The position numbers were made by a program, and so were the translations under genes. Positions 1-9,166 of a DNA stretch of 64,000 nt are shown piece after piece (the first letter of the stretch is position 1; every line of letters starts with the position of its first letter). The notes below the pieces were generated by a model. That model was not told the DNA's origin, did no database searches, and saw only the letters and a list, made by a program, of their open reading frames with translations. Origin of the DNA: Mycolicibacterium rutilum (GTDB lineage Bacteria; Actinomycetota; Actinomycetes; Mycobacteriales; Mycobacteriaceae); contig NZ_LT629971.1 in the NCBI RefSeq assembly GCF_900108565.1, forward strand, positions 744,001 through 808,000. Direction: 5' to 3'.

Positions 1-1402
1 CCTGTTCCAGCAGCTGGCCGCCCAGAACGTCGAGACCCTCAACGAGCTGTTCGAGGGTGTCGAGCGGGTCGACCGCAAGATCGTCGTCACCTGCCCGCAC
101 TGCTTCAACACGTTGGGCCGCGAATACCCGCAGGTCGGCGGCAACTTCACGGTGCTGCACCACACGCAGCTGCTGAACCGGCTGGTGCGCGACAAGAAGC
201 TGATCCCGGTCAAGCCGGCCGACGGTGGGATGGACATCACCTACCACGACCCGTGCTACCTGGGCCGGCACAACAAGGAGTACTCCGCGCCGCGCGAGCT
301 GATCGGCGCGTCGGGCGCGAAGCTCACCGAGATGCCGCGTCACGCCGACCGCGGCCTGTGCTGCGGTGCGGGTGGTGCGCGGATGTGGATGGAAGAGCAC
401 ATCGGCAAGCGCGTCAACACCGAGCGCACCGAGGAGGCGCTGGACACCGGCGTCTCGGCGATCGCGACCGGGTGCCCGTTCTGCCGCGTGATGATGACCG
501 ACGGTGTCGACGAGGTCTCGGCCGCCCGCGAGGTGGAGAAGGCCGAGGTGCTCGACGTGGCGCAGCTGCTGCTGGGCTCGCTGGACAAGAGCACCGTTAC
601 GCTGCCCGAGAAGGGCACCGCCGCCAAGGAGGCCGAGGAACGCGCCGCCAAGGTGGCTGCGGAAGCGCCTGCGAAGGAGGCGCCCGCCGAAGCCGAGCCC
701 GAGCCGCAGGCCGAACCGGAACCCAAGGCTGAGGCGGCGCAGGCCACCGAGACCAAGCCGGTCAAGGGCCTCGGCATCGCGGGCGGGGCCAAGCGCCCCG
801 GCGCGAAGAAGTCTGCCGCCCCCGCCGCGGCCGCTCCCGCCGCCGACGAAAAGCCCGCCGCCGCAGCACCTCCCGCGAAGGGTCTCGGCATCGCGGCCGG
901 AGCCAAGCGGCCCGGCGCCAAGAAGGCCGCCCCCGCGGCACAGGCGGCGCCCGCTGCGGAGCCCACTCCCGAAGCCAAGCCGGAGCCCGAGGTCAAGGGG
1001 CTCGGCATCGCGGCCGGAGCCAAGCGCCCCGGCGCCAAGAAGGCGCCCGCCAAGGCGGCCCCGAACGAGGGCGAGGCCACGGTCACCCAGCCGCCGAACG
1101 TCGATCCGGACCAGGCGGTGGCGGGTGAGAAGACCGACACCGCGGATTCGGACCGAGGCTTGGACGCCAAGCCCGAGCCCGAGGTGAAGGGGCTCGGCAT
1201 CGCTCCCGGCGCCCGCCGGCCGGGAGCCAAGAAGGCACCACAGAAAGCTACGGCACCGAAACCCGCTGCGGCACAGCCTGAACCGGCAGACAACGGCGAA
1301 TCTGACAGTGCGCCTTCGGCATCCGCCGAGGACAAGCCGGCGGCTCCGCCGGTCAAGGGTCTGGGTATCGCCAAGGGTGCCCGCCCACCAGGTAAGCGCT
1401 GA
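1..1402 (+). CDS. CCG-domain Fe-S heterodisulfide-reductase-like protein, C-terminal part
   Basis: The 5' end lies outside the window; the frame is open from base 2. The visible part starts inside the second cysteine-rich (CCG) domain of a GlpC/HdrD-type iron-sulfur reductase: TCPHCFNTL, then DPCYLGRHN, then GLCCGAGGARMW and GCPFCRVMM, the cysteines expected to bind a 4Fe-4S cluster. This matches the Rv0338c type of membrane-associated iron-sulfur oxidoreductase, whose electron partners are not established. After about residue 195 of the visible part it becomes an Ala/Pro/Glu/Lys-rich tail holding five copies of a (V/A)KGLGIA-x-GA(K/R)-x-PGAKK block, starting at bases 761, 875, 992, 1184 and 1352. 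The tail is probably disordered and basic. The aminotransferase gene follows after 30 bases on the same strand. The family call is secure; the tail function is unknown. Confidence 0.85.
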   Translation, partial: LFQQLAAQNVETLNELFEGVERVDRKIVVTCPHCFNTLGREYPQVGGNFTVLHHTQLLNRLVRDKKLIPVKPADGGMDITYHDPCYLGRHNKEYSAPRELIGASGAKLTEMPRHADRGLCCGAGGARMWMEEHIGKRVNTERTEEALDTGVSAIATGCPFCRVMMTDGVDEVSAAREVEKAEVLDVAQLLLGSLDKSTVTLPEKGTAAKEAEERAAKVAAEAPAKEAPAEAEPEPQAEPEPKAEAAQATETKPVKGLGIAGGAKRPGAKKSAAPAAAAPAADEKPAAAAPPAKGLGIAAGAKRPGAKKAAPAAQAAPAAEPTPEAKPEPEVKGLGIAAGAKRPGAKKAPAKAAPNEGEATVTQPPNVDPDQAVAGEKTDTADSDRGLDAKPEPEVKGLGIAPGARRPGAKKAPQKATAPKPAAAQPEPADNGESDSAPSASAEDKPAAPPVKGLGIAKGARPPGKR

Positions 1403-1432
1403 GAGGCGTTGTCCGGCGATCAGCCTTAATCG

Positions 1433-2722
1433 TTGGACAACGGTGAGACTATGGAGGATGTGACGACCCACCACGTGCCGTTCCATGCGACCGGGCATCC
1501 GCGACCGCGCACGTTCACGCAGTCATCGAAGCTGCAGGACGTGCTCTACGAGATCCGCGGGCCCGTGCACGAGCACGCGTCGCGACTGGAGGCCGAGGGT
1601 CATCGCATCCTCAAGCTGAACATCGGCAATCCCGCGCCGTTCGGCTTCGAGGCGCCGGACGTGATCATGCGCGACATCATCCAGGCGCTGCCCTACGCCC
1701 AGGGCTACTCGGATTCCAAGGGCATCATGCCGGCGCGCCGGGCGGTGTTCACCCGCTACGAACTGGTCGACGGATTCCCGCGTTTCGACGTCGACGACGT
1801 GTACCTCGGCAACGGGGTCTCCGAGCTGATCACGATGACGCTGCAGGCGCTGCTCGACAACGGCGACCAGGTACTGATCCCGGCGCCTGACTATCCGCTG
1901 TGGACCGCGTCGACGTCGCTGGCCGGCGGCACCCCGGTGCATTACCTGTGTGACGAGACCCAGGGCTGGCAGCCCGACATCGCCGACCTCGAGTCCAAGA
2001 TCACCGACCGCACCAAGGCGTTGGTGGTGATCAACCCGAACAACCCGACGGGTGCGGTGTACACCCGCGAAAACCTCGAGCAGATCGCCGAATTGGCGCG
2101 CAAGCATCAGCTGATGCTGCTCGCCGACGAGATCTACGACAAGATCCTCTACGATGATGCCGAGCACATCTCGATGGCGTCGGTGGCGCCGGACGTGCTG
2201 ACGCTGACCTTCAACGGCCTGTCCAAGGCCTACCGGGTCGCCGGATATCGCGCGGGTTGGCTGGTGATCACCGGCCCCAAGGAGCACGCCGCCAGCTTCA
2301 TCGAGGGCATCAGCCTGCTCGCGAATATGCGGTTGTGCCCGAATGTGCCTGCCCAGCATGCGATTCAGGTCGCCCTCGGCGGATATCAGAGCATCGAGGA
2401 CCTGGTGCTGCCGGGTGGCCGGCTGCTCGAGCAGCGCGACGTCGCGTGGCAGCAGCTCAACGAGATCCCCGGGGTGTCGTGCGTCAAACCGCAGGGCGCG
2501 CTGTATGCGTTCCCGCGGCTCGACCCCGAGGTCTACGACATCGTCGACGACGAGCAGCTGGTGCTCGACCTGCTCCTGCAGGAGAAGATCCTCGTCACCC
2601 AGGGCACCGGGTTCAACTGGCCGACACCGGATCACCTGCGCATCGTGACCCTGCCGTGGGCGCGCGATCTGGCCAACGCCATCGAGCGGCTCGGCAACTT
2701 CCTGGTCAGCTACCGCCAGTAG
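1433..2722 (+). CDS. aspC: PLP-dependent aminotransferase, AspC/AlaT type
   Basis: A fold-type I, class I aminotransferase of 429 residues that transfers an amino group between an amino acid (alanine and/or aspartate) and 2-oxoglutarate in the cytoplasm. Visible motifs are NPNNPTG at 201-207, with the Asn that contacts the PLP ring, ADEIYD at about 231-236, and the Schiff-base Lys265 in NGLSKAYR. A TTG start at 1433 is chosen because the M. tuberculosis homologue (Rv0337c, as remembered) has the same MDN start and length; the GTG ten codons in (VTTHHVP) is an alternative. It lies 30 bases after the Fe-S reductase and is probably cotranscribed. The mycobacterial literature assigns this orthologue mainly to alanine transamination, so substrate is left open. 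Confidence 0.9.
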   Translation: MDNGETMEDVTTHHVPFHATGHPRPRTFTQSSKLQDVLYEIRGPVHEHASRLEAEGHRILKLNIGNPAPFGFEAPDVIMRDIIQALPYAQGYSDSKGIMPARRAVFTRYELVDGFPRFDVDDVYLGNGVSELITMTLQALLDNGDQVLIPAPDYPLWTASTSLAGGTPVHYLCDETQGWQPDIADLESKITDRTKALVVINPNNPTGAVYTRENLEQIAELARKHQLMLLADEIYDKILYDDAEHISMASVAPDVLTLTFNGLSKAYRVAGYRAGWLVITGPKEHAASFIEGISLLANMRLCPNVPAQHAIQVALGGYQSIEDLVLPGGRLLEQRDVAWQQLNEIPGVSCVKPQGALYAFPRLDPEVYDIVDDEQLVLDLLLQEKILVTQGTGFNWPTPDHLRIVTLPWARDLANAIERLGNFLVSYRQ

Positions 2723-2758
2723 CCCCGCCCCCTCTCGGGCTGCCTCTACCCTGGCCGG

Positions 2759-4021
2759 GTGACCCACTCGCACTCGCACTCCCACTCGCTGAGCGGCCCG
2801 TCACCGCTGGGCCCGCTGGCCGCCAGGGTCGTCGTCGGTCTGCTCGTGGCGATCGGGGTGGCCGTGCTGATCGGCGCCGCGCTGCTGTGGCCCAGCGGAG
2901 AGAAGGCCGACATTCCGCTGCCGTTCCAGAACGCGGCGGGTGGCGCGGTGACCACCGAGACCGGCCATGTGCTGTCCAGCACAGGCGCGACGTGTGGGAG
3001 CCCGTCGGCGGGCGAGGTGCTCACCGCCGACCCCCTGCCCGCCCAGGGCGAAGGCGCGCCGTGCGTGCAGTCCCTCGTCGCGATCGACACCGGGCCGAAC
3101 AAGGGCGCCAACACCCTGCTGGAGATCGGCGTCGGCCCCGGGCAGCCCAGCCTGGCGGTCGGCGACGACATCCGCATCAGCCGGCAGGTCGACGACGCGG
3201 GCACCACCACCTACGCCTTCTACGACTTCGAACGGACGTGGCCGCTGGCCGCGTTCGCCCTCGTCTTCGCGGTGGTGGTCGTGGCCGTCGCCCGGTGGCG
3301 CGGGCTGCGCGCGCTGATCGGCATCGTCATCGCGTTCGGGGTGCTGGTCGTGTTCCTGCTGCCCGCGCTGCGCGACGGCGCACCGGCCGTCCCGGTGGCG
3401 CTGGTGGCGTCGGCGGTGATCCTGTACGCGGTCATCTATCTGGCGCACGGGGTGAGTCTGCGCACCAGCGCGGCGCTGCTGGGCACCCTCGCGTCGCTGC
3501 TGCTGGCGGCGGTGTTGAGCTGGGCGGCAATCGAATTCACCCACCTGACCGGCCTCTCGGAGGACCAGAACAACGAGGTCGCGGCCTACCTGGGCAACGT
3601 GTCGATCACCGGCATGCTGCTGGCGGGGTTCATCATCGGCTCGCTCGGCGTGCTCAACGACGTGACCGTCACGCAGGCGTCTGCGGCGTTCGAGTTGGCC
3701 GCGCTGGGCGACGGGGCGTCGCGCCGGCAGGTGTTCGTCGGCGCGATGCGCGTGGGCCGCGACCACATCGCGTCGACCGTCTACACGCTGGTGCTGGCCT
3801 ATGCGGGCACCGCGTTGCCGCTGCTGCTGTTGTTCAGCGTCGCCAACCGCTCGCTGGGTGACGTGCTGACCGGCGAGAGCGTGGCCATCGAGATCGCCCG
3901 GTCCGCGGTCGGCGGTATCGCACTGGCGCTGTCGGTGCCGCTGACGACGGGGATCGCCGCGGTGCTGGCGACGCCTAGCGTTCCAACAGCTCCAGCAGAT
4001 AGCGGCCGTAGCCGGACTTGA
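2759..4021 (+). CDS. YibE/F family multi-pass membrane protein
   Basis: A 420-residue integral membrane protein of the YibE/F family, which has no settled biochemical role. A His/Ser-rich N-terminus (repeated HS pairs) precedes a first membrane helix (about 20-45). A polar extracytoplasmic region of about 110 residues follows, then a block of roughly seven hydrophobic helices. The segment [20 protein letters not shown] followed by DVTVTQA is typical of the family. A GTG start at 2759 is used, 36 bases after aspC. The 3' end overlaps the 3' end of convergent rmlA by 47 bases; no earlier stop exists in this frame, so both stops look genuine. Direction and spacing suggest cotranscription with aspC. 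Confidence 0.8.
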   Translation: MTHSHSHSHSLSGPSPLGPLAARVVVGLLVAIGVAVLIGAALLWPSGEKADIPLPFQNAAGGAVTTETGHVLSSTGATCGSPSAGEVLTADPLPAQGEGAPCVQSLVAIDTGPNKGANTLLEIGVGPGQPSLAVGDDIRISRQVDDAGTTTYAFYDFERTWPLAAFALVFAVVVVAVARWRGLRALIGIVIAFGVLVVFLLPALRDGAPAVPVALVASAVILYAVIYLAHGVSLRTSAALLGTLASLLLAAVLSWAAIEFTHLTGLSEDQNNEVAAYLGNVSITGMLLAGFIIGSLGVLNDVTVTQASAAFELAALGDGASRRQVFVGAMRVGRDHIASTVYTLVLAYAGTALPLLLLFSVANRSLGDVLTGESVAIEIARSAVGGIALALSVPLTTGIAAVLATPSVPTAPADSGRSRT

Positions 4022-4838
4022 GCAGCGCCTGGCCGCGGGCGGCCAGCTGGGCGTCGTCGATGAACCCGACCCGCCAGGCGACCTCCTCGGGCACGCTGAT
4101 CTTGAGTCCCTGCCGGCGCTCGATCGTGCGCACGTAGTCGCTGGCGTCCAGCAGCGAGTCGAACGTGCCGGTGTCCAGCCAGGCGGTGCCGCGGGCGAGC
4201 ACCTCCACCCGCAGCCTGCCCTGGTTGAGGTACGTCTGATTGACCTCGGTGATCTCGTATTCACCACGGGCCGACGGCTTGAGCGAACGGGCGATCTCCA
4301 CCACATCGTTGTCGTAGAAGTACAGGCCCGGCACGGCGTAGTGCGATTTGGGCGTGGCGGGTTTCTCCTCCAACGACAGCGCCGTGCCGTCGGCACCGAA
4401 CTCGACCACACCGTAGGCCGACGGGTTGGACACCCAGTACGCGAAAATCGCTCCGCCGTCGACGTTTTGGAACCGGCTCAGGCTGGTGCCCAGACCGGGG
4501 CCGTAGAAGATGTTGTCGCCCAACACCAACGCCACCGAGTCGGTGCCGATGTGGTCGGCGCCGATCACGAACGCCTGCGCTAGACCGTCCGGCCGCTGCT
4601 GCACCGCATAGCTCAGGTCGATGCCGAAAACCGACCCGTCGCCGAGCAGGCGGTGAAACGCCGCGGCGTCCTGCTCGGTGGTGATGATCTGGATGTCGCG
4701 GATGCCGGCCATCATCAGCGTGGACAGCGGGTAGTAGATCATCGGCTTGTCGTACACGGGGACCAGCTGCTTGCTGACGCCCATGGTGATGGGGTACAGC
4801 CGGGTGCCCGCGCCGCCGGCCAGGATGATGCCGCGCAT
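3975..4838 (-). CDS. rmlA: glucose-1-phosphate thymidylyltransferase
   Basis: RmlA condenses dTTP and glucose-1-phosphate to dTDP-glucose, the first step towards dTDP-L-rhamnose, the sugar of the linker joining arabinogalactan to peptidoglycan. At 287 residues it has the usual length. The nucleotide-binding signature [11 protein letters not shown] is at 8-18, [17 protein letters not shown] follows, then LGDNIFYG at about 107-114 with the metal-binding Asp, and EKP at about 158-160. The C-terminus [11 protein letters not shown] is as in other mycobacteria. It is the last gene of a minus-strand run and follows the isomerase-like gene by 9 bases. Its end overlaps convergent YibE/F. Confidence 0.95.
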   Translation of the reverse strand: MRGIILAGGAGTRLYPITMGVSKQLVPVYDKPMIYYPLSTLMMAGIRDIQIITTEQDAAAFHRLLGDGSVFGIDLSYAVQQRPDGLAQAFVIGADHIGTDSVALVLGDNIFYGPGLGTSLSRFQNVDGGAIFAYWVSNPSAYGVVEFGADGTALSLEEKPATPKSHYAVPGLYFYDNDVVEIARSLKPSARGEYEITEVNQTYLNQGRLRVEVLARGTAWLDTGTFDSLLDASDYVRTIERRQGLKISVPEEVAWRVGFIDDAQLAARGQALLKSGYGRYLLELLER

Positions 4839-4847
4839 GCCGTCAGC

Positions 4848-5600
4848 CTAAAAGGCCGTGCGCTCCAGCCAGCCGTCCCACACCGCCGCGTCGCCGAGCA
4901 CTTCGACACCGAGGTCGGCGGCCGTGCGCCGGCGGGTCAGCGCCAGCAGCAGGTCGGTCGCGGAGCCGCGCAGCGCGGCGTCGGCCTTGCTGTGGTTGTG
5001 CGACCACCAGACGCCGTCCTCGTCGTGCACGATCGTCCACTCACCGGTGGGCCCCAGGCCGTCGTCGAGGGCGTGCATGTGCAGGCTGCGGCCGCGGTCC
5101 AGCGCGCCGGGGCGTGCCACCAGTTCCACCCACTCGCTGATCGCGTCGGCGGCCAGATCCGGCGGCGGGTCGTATTTGATGCCGAGGGCCAGCGCCGCGT
5201 CGGCGCGGTGCACCTCGACCTCGTGCAACCGCCTGCGGATCCACCAGCCCGCCGGGCGGGGGCCGCGGAAGGTCCACACCCGGGCCGCGGCACCGACCCG
5301 GTCGACAGCGTCGATGATCAGCTGCGCGCCCTCGATCAGCCAGTCGGTGGCGGCGTCGGGGTCCTCGGGCGGTTTACCGTCGCGCACCTCGCGGGGATCC
5401 AGCTCGGCGATGCGCTGTTCGGCGATGATCTGTGCGGCCCAACGGCTTCCGCGGCCGACGTGGCGGAACAGGTGTTTGAATGTCCAGTCGGGGCAGGTCG
5501 GTACGGGTGTTGAGGGGTCTGCACTGCGGATCAGCTCACCGAAGGATCGGGTCTGGTCGAGCAGCGCCGCTCGGAAATCCACGTCTGCGAACCTACTCAA
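4848..5600 (-). CDS. maleylpyruvate isomerase family mycothiol-dependent enzyme (Rv0332-like)
   Basis: A 250-residue protein with a DinB/MDMPI-type N-terminal four-helix domain (about 5-150). It includes VPTCPDWTFKHLFRHVGRGSRWA, with conserved His residues of the metal-binding set, and RLHEVEVHRADAALALG. A small alpha/beta C-terminal domain follows (about 160-250). Such proteins are thiol (mycothiol)-dependent isomerases or transferases; the substrate here is unknown. A TTG start at 5600 overlaps the VOC gene stop by 4 bases (TTGA); a GTG six codons in (5582) is a possible true start. Position between a VOC protein and rmlA suggests one transcript. Confidence 0.75.
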   Translation of the reverse strand: MSRFADVDFRAALLDQTRSFGELIRSADPSTPVPTCPDWTFKHLFRHVGRGSRWAAQIIAEQRIAELDPREVRDGKPPEDPDAATDWLIEGAQLIIDAVDRVGAAARVWTFRGPRPAGWWIRRRLHEVEVHRADAALALGIKYDPPPDLAADAISEWVELVARPGALDRGRSLHMHALDDGLGPTGEWTIVHDEDGVWWSHNHSKADAALRGSATDLLLALTRRRTAADLGVEVLGDAAVWDGWLERTAF

Positions 5601-5950
5601 TACTCGACGCGAAAGCCTCCGATAATCGTGATCTCGTTGCCGTCCGGATCTTCGACCCTCGCCAGGCGCACGCCCTTGTTGGCTTCGACGATCTCGCCGG
5701 GCGCCAGGCCGCGCTCACGCAGTTCGGCTAGGTGGACGTCGAGGTCGTCGACGGCGAGGTTGAGCAGTCCGCGACCGGCGCGTTCGGCGTCGCAGAACAC
5801 CTGCACCCAGGCGCCCGGGCGGACCTGCCATTCGACCAGCGTCGGCATCGGGGTGTTGTCGGGCGCCCTACCGAACAGGTCGGTGTAGAAGCGGCTGCTG
5901 ACCTCGATGTCGGCGACCGGTACGACGGCCAGCACGTGTTCGATCGTCAT
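5597..5950 (-). CDS. VOC (glyoxalase/bleomycin resistance) family protein
   Basis: A 117-residue single VOC-fold protein: MTIEHVLAVVPVADIEVSSRFYTDLFG at the start and ARVEDPDGNEITIIGG near the end are the characteristic paired beta-alpha-beta-beta-beta modules. Members are metal-dependent isomerases, dioxygenases or binding proteins; no substrate can be read from the sequence. The ATG at 5950 is preceded by GGAGGA, a strong ribosome binding site. It sits 36 bases after the P450 gene and overlaps the isomerase-like gene by 4 bases, so the three are probably one operon. Confidence 0.8.
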   Translation of the reverse strand: MTIEHVLAVVPVADIEVSSRFYTDLFGRAPDNTPMPTLVEWQVRPGAWVQVFCDAERAGRGLLNLAVDDLDVHLAELRERGLAPGEIVEANKGVRLARVEDPDGNEITIIGGFRVEY

Positions 5951-5986
5951 CGAATCCTCCGTTTCGTCTCGGAGGTACAGACCGCC

Positions 5987-7330
5987 TCAGGGCCGCGCAC
6001 TCACCGCCGCGCGGCTGCCGAGCTCGATCGGCAGCGACGACCAGCCGCGCAGCACCCGGGTTTCGCGCCGGCTGCCGTCGCCGGCCAGCTTCGCGTCGGG
6101 AAAGCGCTCGAAGAACGTGCGCAACCCGACCTCGCCCTCGGCGCGGGCCAGCGCCGCCCCGAGGCAGAAGTGCCTGCCACCGGAGAACGACAGGTGCTTG
6201 CCGGCATTTTCGCGTTCGAGGTCGAACCGGTGCGGGTCGGCGAACACCTTCGGGTCCCGGTTGGCGCCCGCGACGTACAGGATCACCCCTTCACCCGCGC
6301 GCACGAGGTGACCGTCGATCTCGGTGTCCACCTTCGCGATTCGCGCGGTGAGCTGCACCGGCGGGTCGAGGCGCAGGATCTCCTCGACGGCGGTCGGCCA
6401 CAGTTCCGGGCGGGCCGCGAGCGTGCCGAGGTGCTCGGGCTGATCGAGCAGCAGCCGAATCCCGTTGCCCAGCAAGTTGACCGTCGTCTCGAATCCCGCC
6501 GCGAGGACCAGTCCGGCGGTGGCCAGAAGTTCCTGCTGCGTGAGTTGCGCGCCATCGTCGGAGGCCGCGATGAGCTGGCTCATCAGGTCGTCACCGGGAG
6601 TGCGCCGCAACTGTTCCAGGTGTGCCGACAGCCAGTCGTTGAATCCCTCGATGCCCCGGTAGACGGTGCGGTACTGCGACCACGTCAGCCCGATGTCGAG
6701 GCTGGGGGCGGCCAGCTCACCGAATTCGAGCACGCGCGGACGGGCTTCGTCGGGCACGCCGAGGATGTCGCCGATGATGGCGACCGGCAACTGGGCGCAG
6801 TAGCGCTCGACGACGTCGACGGTTCCGGCGCCCGCCAGTTGATCCAGCAGGGTCTCCGCCGTTTCCTGTACCCGATCCTTCAGCGCCGCAACGGCTCTGG
6901 TGGTGAACACCGACGACACCAGCTTGCGGTAGCGGGTGTGTTGCGGCGGCTCGACCGACAGCATCGACGGCGGTTCCAGCGGGTGCAGCAGTCCGGTCCT
7001 GGTGCGGTTCGCCACCCACTGCAGCGGCTTGGGCAGGTTCGAGCCCATCGCGATGACGTGAAAATCGTCCGAGCGCAACAGATCGTTGGCGATCTTGTGG
7101 TCGACGGTCATGTGCACGGCGGCGGCCCGCACGATCGGTCCGCGTGCCCGCAGTTCCTCGGTGAATGCGACCGGGTCGGCCCGCACCGCCGGATCGGCGA
7201 TCAGCCGGCCCTGCGGATCTCCGCGGCGGGCAAGCAGTTTCGACGCGCCCCGCACGAAGCCGTGCACGGCCAGCCACCGGATCCGGTGCCGGACGGGACC
7301 CGCCCGCCGGCCCGTGCGCGTTGATTCCAC
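5987..7330 (-). CDS. cyp140: cytochrome P450, CYP140-like
   Basis: A 447-residue soluble bacterial P450. The heme-binding loop FSGGRHFCLGA gives the thiolate Cys389. The I-helix oxygen-activation motif AGFETT is at 278-283 and the K-helix ExxR is E317-R320. Long segments match my memory of M. tuberculosis CYP140 (Rv1880c), including EPPQHTRYRKLVS, RVLEFGELAAPSLDIG and RRETRVLRGWSSLP, so the CYP140 assignment is likely, though in M. tuberculosis it lies elsewhere. Physiological substrate unknown. A GTG start at 7330 lies only 9 bases after the stop of the preceding Pro-rich protein gene, suggesting translational coupling. Confidence 0.85.
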   Translation of the reverse strand: MESTRTGRRAGPVRHRIRWLAVHGFVRGASKLLARRGDPQGRLIADPAVRADPVAFTEELRARGPIVRAAAVHMTVDHKIANDLLRSDDFHVIAMGSNLPKPLQWVANRTRTGLLHPLEPPSMLSVEPPQHTRYRKLVSSVFTTRAVAALKDRVQETAETLLDQLAGAGTVDVVERYCAQLPVAIIGDILGVPDEARPRVLEFGELAAPSLDIGLTWSQYRTVYRGIEGFNDWLSAHLEQLRRTPGDDLMSQLIAASDDGAQLTQQELLATAGLVLAAGFETTVNLLGNGIRLLLDQPEHLGTLAARPELWPTAVEEILRLDPPVQLTARIAKVDTEIDGHLVRAGEGVILYVAGANRDPKVFADPHRFDLERENAGKHLSFSGGRHFCLGAALARAEGEVGLRTFFERFPDAKLAGDGSRRETRVLRGWSSLPIELGSRAAVSARP

Positions 7331-7339
7331 GTGATCTCG

Positions 7340-8953
7340 CTAGCTGCAGAAGATCAGGAAGCAGTTCGATCCGCCGCCGGATCCTCCGCGTTCGTAGCCG
7401 CCACGCGAGCCTCCGTCGCCGTACCGGCCGGATCCGCTGCCGGGGTATCCGCCGGATCCTGGGTAAGCGCCGGACCCGCTGCCCGGACCGTTCTGCCACG
7501 GCGGGGTTTCGGGTTCGGGCGCCTCGGGCTCCTCCTGCGACGGCGGAGACCACGGCGGTTTGGGCGGCGTCCAGGTCGGCTTCGGCGGCGTCCACGTCGG
7601 CTTGGGCGGTGTCCAGGTCGGGCGCGGCGACCACGGGTTCCACGGGTTCTGCGGCCGCGGGTAGTAGTACGGCGGCGGCGCGACGACCGGCGGCACGAAG
7701 ACCGGTACCGGAGCGGGTGCGACCGGCGCGGGCGCGGGAGCGGCCGGCGGTGGTGGCGGTGGCGCGGCGGGTGCCGGCGGCGGTGCCGCGGGCGCCGGGG
7801 CCTCCACGTAGACGGTGCGCGGCGGTGCCTGCGGGGCGGGCTGCTGCTGCACCACGGGAACCGGCGGTTTGATGGTCTCGGCCACGACAGGCGGCGGCGG
7901 CGGTGCCTGCGCGGGCTGCGCCTGCTCGACGGGCGCGGGCGGCGGCGCGGGTGCGACGGCACTCGGCACGATCGCACTCTGGCCGGGGCTGGGCCGCTGA
8001 TCGGCGGTGGGCCGGATGCTGACCGCCAGCGAAATCACCAGCGCCACAACGCCGACGACGAAGATCGACGTCAGCGCGCTGCCGACGAGCAGGAACGGCT
8101 TACGGTCCTCGGCAGGCGCCGGGGACAGGTCGGTGCGGGGTTCGAAGGCGGCAGCGTATGCGCCGTCCCCGCCGACGGGCGCGAGTTGGGTCTCGGCCGC
8201 GGCCAGCCCGGCGTAGACGGAGCCCGCGGTGGTTCCGTCGGGGTCCTGCGAGTACGCCAGCCCGACGGTCGAGGCCTCGAACGCCGGGGCGTGGGCCGCG
8301 GCGAGCGCGGCGCCGCGCGCGAGCGCCATCTCGGGTTCGTCGGGCGCATGCACGGGCAGGCTCACCAGGTCGGCGAGGTGGCTCTTCACCGAGCTGACGT
8401 CGACGCCGGAGCCGACGACGAACATGCCCTGCGGCGGCGCGTCCTGGGCGGCCACGGCCGCGGCCATCTCGGCGAGCACGGCCATCGCGTCCTCGCTGTG
8501 CAGGGAACGGCTGAGCACCTTGACCACCGAGCCGTCGTCGGTCTGCACCACCGACAGCGTCGCGGTGTCGCGGTCGATGAACAGCAGAGCGGTGGTGGCG
8601 TAGCCGACGGCGCGGCCGACCGCCTGCGCCAGCGCGGCCGCGGCGTGGCCGTCGGAGACCAGCATGACGTCGTCGATGCCGCGCGCTGTCAGAGTGTCGC
8701 GTAGCTGGGCTGCCTCGGCGTGATCGCTCCACGTGACGCCGATGGCCTTGAGGTCGTGGCCCCCGGCATCGGCGCTCTCCTTGGTGCCGAGCACGGCGTC
8801 GACGACCTGGCCGGCGACCGACGTTGCCGACTGGTCGCCACCGCCGACGTCGAACACGTCGTGGTCGACCGTCGCGCCATCGGCCTTCTCGCCCTCGACC
8901 AGCACCATGCGGACCGTCGTCGGTGTCATCGACACACCAAGAACGATGTCCAC
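7340..8953 (-). CDS. actin-fold-like (DUF7159-type) membrane protein with Pro-rich outer tail, copy 1
   Basis: A 537-residue protein of a mycobacterial family without known function. An N-terminal domain (about 1-270) begins VDIVLGVSMTPTTVRMVLVEG, resembling a degenerate Hsp70/actin phosphate-binding strand, and contains ALLFIDRDTATLSVV and GMFVVGSGVDV. One membrane helix follows (FLLVGSALTSIFVVGVVALVISLAV). The tail of about 200 residues is very Pro/Ala-rich, with WTPPKPT repeats, and ends in a Gly/Ser-rich segment with two cysteines. The GTG at 8953 is chosen because GGAGGGG precedes it by 4 bases. A paralog lies at 19325-20488. It heads the minus-strand run with the P450 gene. Confidence 0.7.
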   Translation of the reverse strand: MDIVLGVSMTPTTVRMVLVEGEKADGATVDHDVFDVGGGDQSATSVAGQVVDAVLGTKESADAGGHDLKAIGVTWSDHAEAAQLRDTLTARGIDDVMLVSDGHAAAALAQAVGRAVGYATTALLFIDRDTATLSVVQTDDGSVVKVLSRSLHSEDAMAVLAEMAAAVAAQDAPPQGMFVVGSGVDVSSVKSHLADLVSLPVHAPDEPEMALARGAALAAAHAPAFEASTVGLAYSQDPDGTTAGSVYAGLAAAETQLAPVGGDGAYAAAFEPRTDLSPAPAEDRKPFLLVGSALTSIFVVGVVALVISLAVSIRPTADQRPSPGQSAIVPSAVAPAPPPAPVEQAQPAQAPPPPPVVAETIKPPVPVVQQQPAPQAPPRTVYVEAPAPAAPPPAPAAPPPPPPAAPAPAPVAPAPVPVFVPPVVAPPPYYYPRPQNPWNPWSPRPTWTPPKPTWTPPKPTWTPPKPPWSPPSQEEPEAPEPETPPWQNGPGSGSGAYPGSGGYPGSGSGRYGDGGSRGGYERGGSGGGSNCFLIFCS

Positions 8954-9166
8954 TGACCCCTCCAAAGTGTTTGCTGCCTGGTTCAGTTCGCCGCCGCGCA
9001 CGGCGCTCCGCACAAGCCGGCGACTAGTAATAAATCGTCCTGGCCAGCACGGGCGTTACACCCCGACCGGAATTTGCTACGGCATGGGTGCCGCCGACGC
9101 CGACATCTCGACCCTACTCGTGTCAACGACCGACCGCGCCGGACCGTTCAAGGAACCGTAGGAGGC

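Noticed and set aside
3975..4021. 47-base overlap of YibE/F and rmlA as a sequencing error
   Set aside because: RmlA ends in its normal conserved C-terminus and YibE/F remains open without a shift; convergent overlaps also occur at several other places in this window.
2801..4411. Long minus-strand open frame across YibE/F and rmlA
   Set aside because: It is antisense to YibE/F and out of frame with rmlA; composition is of the chance type.
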